This document shows, one piece after another, positions 1 to 5,158 of a DNA stretch of 5,158 nucleotides (position 1 is the stretch's first letter; every line of letters starts with the position of its first letter). The position numbers were made by a program, and so were the translations under genes. Source of the stretch: Patescibacteria group bacterium (GTDB lineage: Bacteria; Patescibacteria; UBA1384; CAILIB01). The notes below the pieces were generated by a model, which was not told the origin of the DNA, searched no databases, and saw only the letters and a list, made by a program, of their open reading frames with translations. Where the stretch lies: the NCBI GenBank assembly GCA_020696955.1, contig JAJFBK010000053.1, forward strand, positions 1 to 5,158, written 5' to 3'.

Positions 1-563
1 GTGGCACCGATAGCCTGAACAACTTTCTGGGAAGCTTCGTCTTCTACCTTTCCAAAGTTGGTATAGCCACCGTCAAGACTTGGGTAAGCCTTCTCAGTCA
101 TGATGAAAAACTGGCTACCAAGGGTGTTTCCACCACGACTGGCCATTCCCAGACTTCCTTTTTCAAACTTATAGCCTGACTGTTCGAGTTCAAAGTTTTG
201 TCCGTAAATACTTTCTCCGCCACGTCCAGTTCCTTCTGGATCACCAGTTTGGATCATAAAATCTTTGACGACTCGGTGAAAAACAACGCCATCATAGTAT
301 CCACGCTTACCAAGAGTCACAAAGTTCTGAACGGCTTTAGGAGCTTCAGTAGGGTACAGGGTGATGCGGATGTCGCCTTTGCTGGTTTTTAAAATAACTT
401 TTGTTGCTGAAACGAAGTCGTCAGGTGTCGCAGTAGGACTGGCGCTAGCGGAGGGGGTAGGAGTAGCGTTTGGGGTGGTGGCTTCGTCCTTGTTGATCAT
501 AAAGAGTGCGATTACGGAAATAAGTACTACGGCTACGATAATGCCAATAACTTTCAAGTTCAT
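1..563 (-). CDS. Membrane-anchored cyclophilin-type peptidyl-prolyl cis-trans isomerase (3' end cut by the window edge)
   Basis: 187 codons are visible from the ATG at 563; the C-terminus lies beyond base 1. Residues 5-23 are a hydrophobic segment after a single Lys, with no lipobox Cys, so it reads as an uncleaved membrane anchor or signal anchor. Residues about 28-48 are a Pro/Thr/Ser/Ala linker. From about residue 54 to the end is a cyclophilin domain that would sit on the outer face of the membrane and catalyse Xaa-Pro isomerisation during protein folding. Visible active-site residues are FHR (R97, equal to human CypA R55), F102, M103, Q105 (in DFMIQTGDP) and SQFF (Q151, F153), followed by SLDGGYTNFGKV. 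The CypA Trp121 position is Ser162, so cyclosporin binding is probably weak. The start overlaps the gatA stop as ATGA (4 nt) with no clear Shine-Dalgarno, suggesting translational coupling. Family call is firm; location is inferred. Confidence 0.94.
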   Translation of the reverse strand, partial: MNLKVIGIIVAVVLISVIALFMINKDEATTPNATPTPSASASPTATPDDFVSATKVILKTSKGDIRITLYPTEAPKAVQNFVTLGKRGYYDGVVFHRVVKDFMIQTGDPEGTGRGGESIYGQNFELEQSGYKFEKGSLGMASRGGNTLGSQFFIMTEKAYPSLDGGYTNFGKVEDEASQKVVQAIGA

Positions 564-2068
564 TCAGATTCGGAATTACGGATAAGTTCTGGTAACTGGA
601 GGTGGTAGTCAGTCACTGATTGGTATGCTGCCCCGGCCTGGAACAATATCTCCTCTTTGAACCTACCAGCCATAAGCTGGAGCCCAACGGGCATGTTTTT
701 TACAAATCCGCAGGGGAGACTGACTCCAGGAATTCCCCCGATATTTAAGGGGACTGTCAGCACGTCTTCTTTATACATGGCCAAAGGATCGGAAACCTTC
801 TCTCCAATTTTAAAAGCAACGGCAGGGGAGACAGGCGCTGCTAAAATGTCCACCCTCTCGAAAGCAGCGGCAAATTCCCCCGCCACTACTGCCCTCACCT
901 TTTCTGCTTTGTTGTAATATTCGTCGTGATACCCAGACGAGAGAACGTGGGAACCAAGGATAATTCGGCGCTTCACTTCTGCTCCCAACCCCTCTGCCCT
1001 GCTCTTAGCATAGACATCGTACAGAGACGTGATGGAATCTGGATTACTTTTTTCCACTGAATGACCGAAATGGATACCGTCATAGCGAGCCATGTTAGAA
1101 GAAATCTCAGCCGGCGCAATGATATAGTAGGCGGCAAGTGAATAGGAAATATTCGGCAAGGAAAGCTCAACGATCTCTGCCCCCTGCTCCACTAACACCC
1201 CTATCGCCTCTCGGACCTTTGCCTCGCATTCAGGGTCAACACCTTCTCCAAAATACTCTTTGGCAATACCGATTTTCATACCAGCCAAGGGTTTTTCACC
1301 AGTCTTGATTTCGGAGAGAAATGGCTTTACAGGTTCTGGTGCTGATGTAGCATCGAGCGGATCTTCCCCTGCCAGCGCTTCAAAGACAATGGCAGCATCA
1401 CGCATGGTCTGAGTGATAGGTCCGGTTTGATCCAACGAAGAGGCCATGGGCAATTCACCAAAGCGGCTGATCCGACCATAGGTTGGGCGAAGTCCTACCA
1501 CCCCACAAAAAGCGGCTGGCTGGCGAATGCTTCCTCCGGTGTCGGTTCCAATTGAGAAGGTTCCGAAACGCGCAGCCATGGCAGCAGCCGGCCCTCCGCT
1601 TGAACCTCCAGAAACCCGTTCTAGGTCCCAAGGGTTTTTAGATACGCCAAAGTACGAAGTCTCGGTTGAGCTTCCCATGGTAAATTCATCTGTATTTGTT
1701 TTTCCAAGAAGCACAGCTCCGGCTTCCCAGAGCTTTTTGTAAACGGTTGAATCGTAAGGTGCCTGCCAATCTTCGAGCATGCGGGAGCTGGCGGTGGTTA
1801 CTGAACCTTTGGTGGCAAATACGTCTTTAAGAGTATATGGAATGCCGTCAAGGAGACCAAGGCTTTTTCCATTTTTTCTTCGCTCGTCACTGGCTGCGGC
1901 TTGGGTTCGAGCAATTTCAGGCTCAATTTTTACGAAGGAATTAATTTTTTCCTCATATTTTTGGACATGGGCAAGATGTGCCTCTACAAGTTCAAGGGAT
2001 GAGAAATCCCCGGCCTTCAAACCGGCTGCCGCCTCTTCAATAGTGAGTAAATGAAGTACCTTGCTCAT
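560..2068 (-). CDS. gatA: Aspartyl/glutamyl-tRNA(Asn/Gln) amidotransferase subunit A
   Basis: The 502-residue protein covers the whole amidase-signature family and is slightly longer than the usual ~485. GatA releases ammonia from glutamine (or asparagine) and passes it to GatB, which amidates misacylated Glu-tRNA(Gln) or Asp-tRNA(Asn) in the cytoplasm. The Ser-cisSer-Lys triad is complete: K81 in YTLKDVF, S156 in SGGSSGGP, and nucleophile S180 in TDTGGSIRQPAAFCG. The spacings (75 and 24) equal those of S. aureus GatA K79/S154/S178. The C-terminal signature PVGLQLMAGRFKEEILFQA is also present. The start is set by the ATGA overlap with the gatC stop and by a GAGGTGG Shine-Dalgarno 7 nt upstream. 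It ends in TGA overlapping the cyclophilin start. The gatB gene is not in the window. An ordinary amidase is unlikely given the adjacent gatC. Confidence 0.98.
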   Translation of the reverse strand: MSKVLHLLTIEEAAAGLKAGDFSSLELVEAHLAHVQKYEEKINSFVKIEPEIARTQAAASDERRKNGKSLGLLDGIPYTLKDVFATKGSVTTASSRMLEDWQAPYDSTVYKKLWEAGAVLLGKTNTDEFTMGSSTETSYFGVSKNPWDLERVSGGSSGGPAAAMAARFGTFSIGTDTGGSIRQPAAFCGVVGLRPTYGRISRFGELPMASSLDQTGPITQTMRDAAIVFEALAGEDPLDATSAPEPVKPFLSEIKTGEKPLAGMKIGIAKEYFGEGVDPECEAKVREAIGVLVEQGAEIVELSLPNISYSLAAYYIIAPAEISSNMARYDGIHFGHSVEKSNPDSITSLYDVYAKSRAEGLGAEVKRRIILGSHVLSSGYHDEYYNKAEKVRAVVAGEFAAAFERVDILAAPVSPAVAFKIGEKVSDPLAMYKEDVLTVPLNIGGIPGVSLPCGFVKNMPVGLQLMAGRFKEEILFQAGAAYQSVTDYHLQLPELIRNSESE

Positions 2069-2391
2069 GCGCTTACCACCTCATCGCCCATTACGGCGCG
2101 CACTTCGATATATTCACCCTGTTTGGCCGGAGCGCCAGCCAAAAGCACTTCCCTCGATACCGAGCATTGGTCGCCATCAGTCCTGGCAACATCTTCAGAA
2201 AATTTGTTCTGCTGTTGGGTAACCCCAACTAGCTCATCGGTAATTGAAGAGGTGTCAACTTCAGAAAGTTGCTCCACATACCCCACCACGCTTGAAAGCT
2301 GGGAGGCAAAACGAGCCTCCTCTTCGGGGGTGAGATGCAGACGGGAGAGCCGTCCTAAATGTGAAATGTGATCTGATGTGAGTTCTGACAT
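2065..2391 (-). CDS. gatC: Aspartyl/glutamyl-tRNA(Asn/Gln) amidotransferase subunit C
   Basis: This 108-residue protein is of GatC size (typically 95-105). GatC wraps around GatA and GatB and stabilises the amidotransferase complex; it has no catalytic residues. The N-terminal half is the typical helical pair, with HISHLGRLSRLHLTPEEEAR (residues 8-27) and a following amphipathic helix QLSSVVGYVEQLSEVDTS. The C-terminal part has the extended linker and the closing pattern AGAPAKQGEYIEVRAVMGDE (residues 85-104), which corresponds to the family's NAP...GFFKVP-type ending. It is the first gene of the operon and overlaps gatA by 4 nt. The ATG at 2391 lies only 5 nt from a GATAAT -10-like hexamer and has no Shine-Dalgarno, so the mRNA may be leaderless or nearly so. 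Confidence 0.95.
   Translation of the reverse strand: MSELTSDHISHLGRLSRLHLTPEEEARFASQLSSVVGYVEQLSEVDTSSITDELVGVTQQQNKFSEDVARTDGDQCSVSREVLLAGAPAKQGEYIEVRAVMGDEVVSA
2076..2082 (-). promoter_or_regulatory. Ribosome binding site of gatA
   Basis: GAGGTGG lies inside the 3' end of gatC, 7 nt before the gatA ATG. It is the only convincing Shine-Dalgarno in the window and shows that this organism uses SD pairing inside the operon, in contrast to the operon-leading genes. Confidence 0.65.
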
Positions 2392-2396
2392 ACAGG

Positions 2397-2402
2397 ATTA
2401 TC
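2397..2402 (-). promoter_or_regulatory. Putative -10 element for the gatC-gatA-cyclophilin operon
   Basis: GATAAT (5 of 6 matches to TATAAT) ends 5 nt before the gatC ATG. The alternative overlapping reading is an extended -10, TGC followed by TAGGAT. Either one places transcription start at, or 1-2 nt before, the start codon. No TTGACA-like -35 is seen at 16-18 bp. The hexamer lies in an 11-bp perfect palindrome, AGGAT-T-ATCCT on the plus strand (2394-2404), that could be an operator or chance. Confidence 0.45.
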
Positions 2403-2460
2403 CTAGCAGGTCAGGGAAGAAAGAGCTAGAGAAAAACCTTCTTGCCTAGTTTGAAAAAAA

Positions 2461-2474
2461 CTAAACCGGGTTAG
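2461..2474. repeat. Operator-like inverted repeat in the divergent intergenic region
   Basis: CTAAACC-GGGTTAG is a 14-bp inverted repeat with one mismatch per arm. It is immediately preceded by a second inverted repeat, TAGTTT-gaaaa-AAACTA (2447-2463). They lie between gatC and the divergent small ORF, upstream of the plausible plus-strand -10. They could bind a regulator, but short palindromes in AT-rich spacers are common. Confidence 0.25.
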
Positions 2475-2499
2475 TCTGTGCGGCATAAATAAGGAATCG

Positions 2500-2505
2500 T
2501 ATATT
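2500..2505 (+). promoter_or_regulatory. Possible -10 element for the small plus-strand ORF
   Basis: TATATT matches the -10 consensus at 5 of 6 positions and lies 36 nt before the ATG at 2542. No good -35 is found at 17 bp (TGTGCG), and no Shine-Dalgarno precedes the ATG. Weak call; the ORF must have some promoter in the 150-bp divergent gap because nothing upstream reads in its direction. Confidence 0.3.
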
Positions 2506-2541
2506 AAGCTGATACCCGCCCAAGCTAAGCACCATACGCCC

Positions 2542-2913
2542 ATGCCGATCAGCACCAAAGACCGTTTTAGAAGATTTTATGAAAACTGGAAACAGGAAAG
2601 TACCTATAGCCCCGTTTTGAAAGATAAAGTAGCAATAACTCGAAAGGGATGGGAACATATCTCAGGATCGTTTGGAGGAAAGAAACGGTCTCATTCAGAT
2701 ATCCACCGAAGATTGAACCTTCTGCCATACGCAAAAACCTTAATAAAAAGTAGGGGTACCAAACTGACAATTGAGGAGAGGAAAGGAGAGAAATACTTTG
2801 TTTTGACGGGAAAAGTGAAACCAAACAAGGTGAGCATTGAACGGCACATAACCGTGGTACTTGTTGAAGACCGGCAAGGAAAAAAGATTTTTTACTCCGT
2901 CATGGACAAATAA
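2542..2913 (+). CDS. Small basic protein of unknown function, possibly a BECR-fold (PBECR/colicin-RelE-like) nuclease
   Basis: 123 residues, Lys/Arg-rich, no signal peptide or membrane segment. I do not recognise the gene with certainty. The predicted order is a short strand and motif VAITRKGWEHIS (residues 30-41), a basic helix RSHSDIHRRLNLLPYAKTLI (49-68), then four strands around residues 73-80, 84-92, 96-108 and 114-121. A helix followed by a four-stranded sheet with conserved-looking W37, H39, R49, H51, R56/R57, Y85, H102 and S119 resembles the barnase-EndoU-colicin-RelE (BECR) nuclease group, including phage-type PBECR domains. This is fold-level inference only. The frame is open upstream to 2455 without another ATG, GTG or TTG, so 2542 is the natural start. 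Hand-counted GC is about 42%, visibly below neighbouring gatA and ligA. It is a lone gene on the opposite strand, divergent from gatC and convergent with ligA and the putative sRNA. It could be a housekeeping hypothetical or a mobile toxin-like gene. Confidence 0.7.
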   Translation: MPISTKDRFRRFYENWKQESTYSPVLKDKVAITRKGWEHISGSFGGKKRSHSDIHRRLNLLPYAKTLIKSRGTKLTIEERKGEKYFVLTGKVKPNKVSIERHITVVLVEDRQGKKIFYSVMDK

Positions 2914-2985
2914 AAAAAGAGGAACGTCTCACGCTTCAGCCTTACGGCGTATGCGTTGTAAAGAGTAAAAACTCTTTCGTTCCTT
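2912..2985 (-). terminator. Rho-independent-type terminator of the putative sRNA (and of ligA read-through)
   Basis: The closing stem GGAACG/CGTTCC plus a flanking A-T pair is followed by TC and seven T on the minus strand, as in an intrinsic terminator, although the two arms enclose two further hairpins rather than a simple loop. ligA transcripts would meet the same element. In the plus direction the tract after the stem is only TTACTTTTG, so termination of the small ORF there would be weaker. The T run overlaps the ORF's TAA stop. Confidence 0.6.
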
Positions 2986-2990
2986 ACTTT
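2912..2990 (-). ncRNA. Putative autonomous small RNA (about 79 nt, three-way junction), class unknown
   Basis: A full-consensus promoter directs minus-strand transcription from about 2990. The transcript can fold as follows. P1, A2984-G2978 with C2926-U2920, 7 bp. P3, AAAGAGU-UUUU-ACUCUUU (2977-2960), 7 perfect bp stacked directly on P1 with no linker. A 3-nt ACA joint. P2, ACGC 2956-2953 with GCGU 2934-2931, a 4x4 internal loop (AUAC opposite UGAA), then GCC-GUAA-GGC with a GNRA tetraloop. A 4-nt GAGA joint closes back to P1. Two nt later comes a T7 run (2918-2912). The 5' A-rich end can also pair with the U tract. No ATG is present and I see no credible peptide. It does not match tRNA, 4.5S SRP RNA, tmRNA or 6S patterns. 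An alternative is that the structure is only a bidirectional terminator, but the dedicated perfect promoter argues for an RNA gene. Confidence 0.68.
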
Positions 2991-2996
2991 TGCTGT

Positions 2997-3025
2997 ATTA
3001 TATTGCTCACACTAACCATTGTCAA
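2997..3025 (-). promoter_or_regulatory. Perfect-consensus sigma70 promoter for the putative sRNA
   Basis: On the minus strand, TTGACA (3025-3020) and TATAAT (3002-2997) are separated by exactly 17 bp. All 12 consensus bases match. The -35 lies 18 bp past the ligA stop codon, so the promoter is wholly intergenic. The predicted start is A at about 2990-2991. No coding sequence follows in this direction before the T7 run about 75 nt later, which is why a small RNA is called. Confidence 0.85.
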
Positions 3026-3043
3026 CAACCTACCTCACTAATC

Positions 3044-5158
<2,115 letters not shown>

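Noticed and set aside
441..482. Tandem-like low-complexity DNA in the cyclophilin gene
   Set aside because: It encodes the Pro/Thr/Ser/Ala linker of a surface-exposed protein; no exact repeat unit, so it is protein composition rather than a DNA repeat.
2567..2824. Minus-strand 85-aa ORF antisense to the small plus-strand ORF
   Set aside because: Its composition (many Ser, Leu, Phe and Tyr) looks like a reverse-strand shadow of a Lys/Glu-rich gene; no Shine-Dalgarno and no family resemblance, whereas the plus-strand frame gives a coherent folded protein.
2912..2990. tRNA, tmRNA fragment or 4.5S SRP RNA in the ligA-ORF gap
   Set aside because: The length is tRNA-like and there is a closing stem and a GNRA loop, but there is no T-arm GGTTCRA pattern, no CCA-type end, no anticodon-like arm, and the arm lacks the SRP helix-8 internal-loop sequence (AGCA-type).

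Overview
The window looks like a chromosomal piece of a bacterium, most likely a Patescibacteria (CPR) member, possibly Microgenomates-like. The reasons are the style of its LigA (an ALD motif where most LigA proteins have EYD, and MLSLND in the nucleotidyltransferase domain), a GatCAB-type amidotransferase operon, and a membrane-anchored cyclophilin with a Pro/Thr/Ser/Ala linker. This placement rests on remembered family patterns, not on a search. TGA serves as a stop codon (gatC, gatA), which argues against the code-25 lineages (Gracilibacteria, Absconditabacteria).

Layout from left to right: (1) 1-563, minus strand, a membrane-anchored cyclophilin whose 3' end runs off the window; (2) 560-2068, minus, gatA; (3) 2065-2391, minus, gatC. 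These three form one tight operon (gatC > gatA > cyclophilin) joined by two 4-nt ATGA overlaps. (4) 2392-2541 is a divergent intergenic region. (5) 2542-2913, plus, a small basic protein that may have a BECR-type nuclease fold. (6) 2914-3043 is a short intergenic region between convergent genes. (7) 3044-5137, minus, ligA, the NAD+-dependent DNA ligase.

The most interesting element is in the 130-bp gap after ligA. On the minus strand there is a full-consensus sigma70 promoter (TTGACA, 17-bp spacer, TATAAT). About 7 nt downstream begins a compact sequence that can fold into a three-way junction with a 7-bp closing stem, a 7-bp side hairpin and a GNRA-capped arm. It ends in a run of seven T. 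Together this reads as an autonomous small RNA gene of about 79 nt that I cannot assign to a known class. Its 3' end touches the stop codon of the convergent small ORF.

LigA is also unusual. The four zinc-binding cysteines are all gone although the flanks are conserved. Several residues known to be important in E. coli LigA (three in the NMN-binding domain Ia, and the adenine-contacting Lys of motif IV) are replaced. Two operon-leading genes (gatC and ligA) have a -10-like hexamer 5-6 nt before the ATG, which suggests leaderless transcripts.
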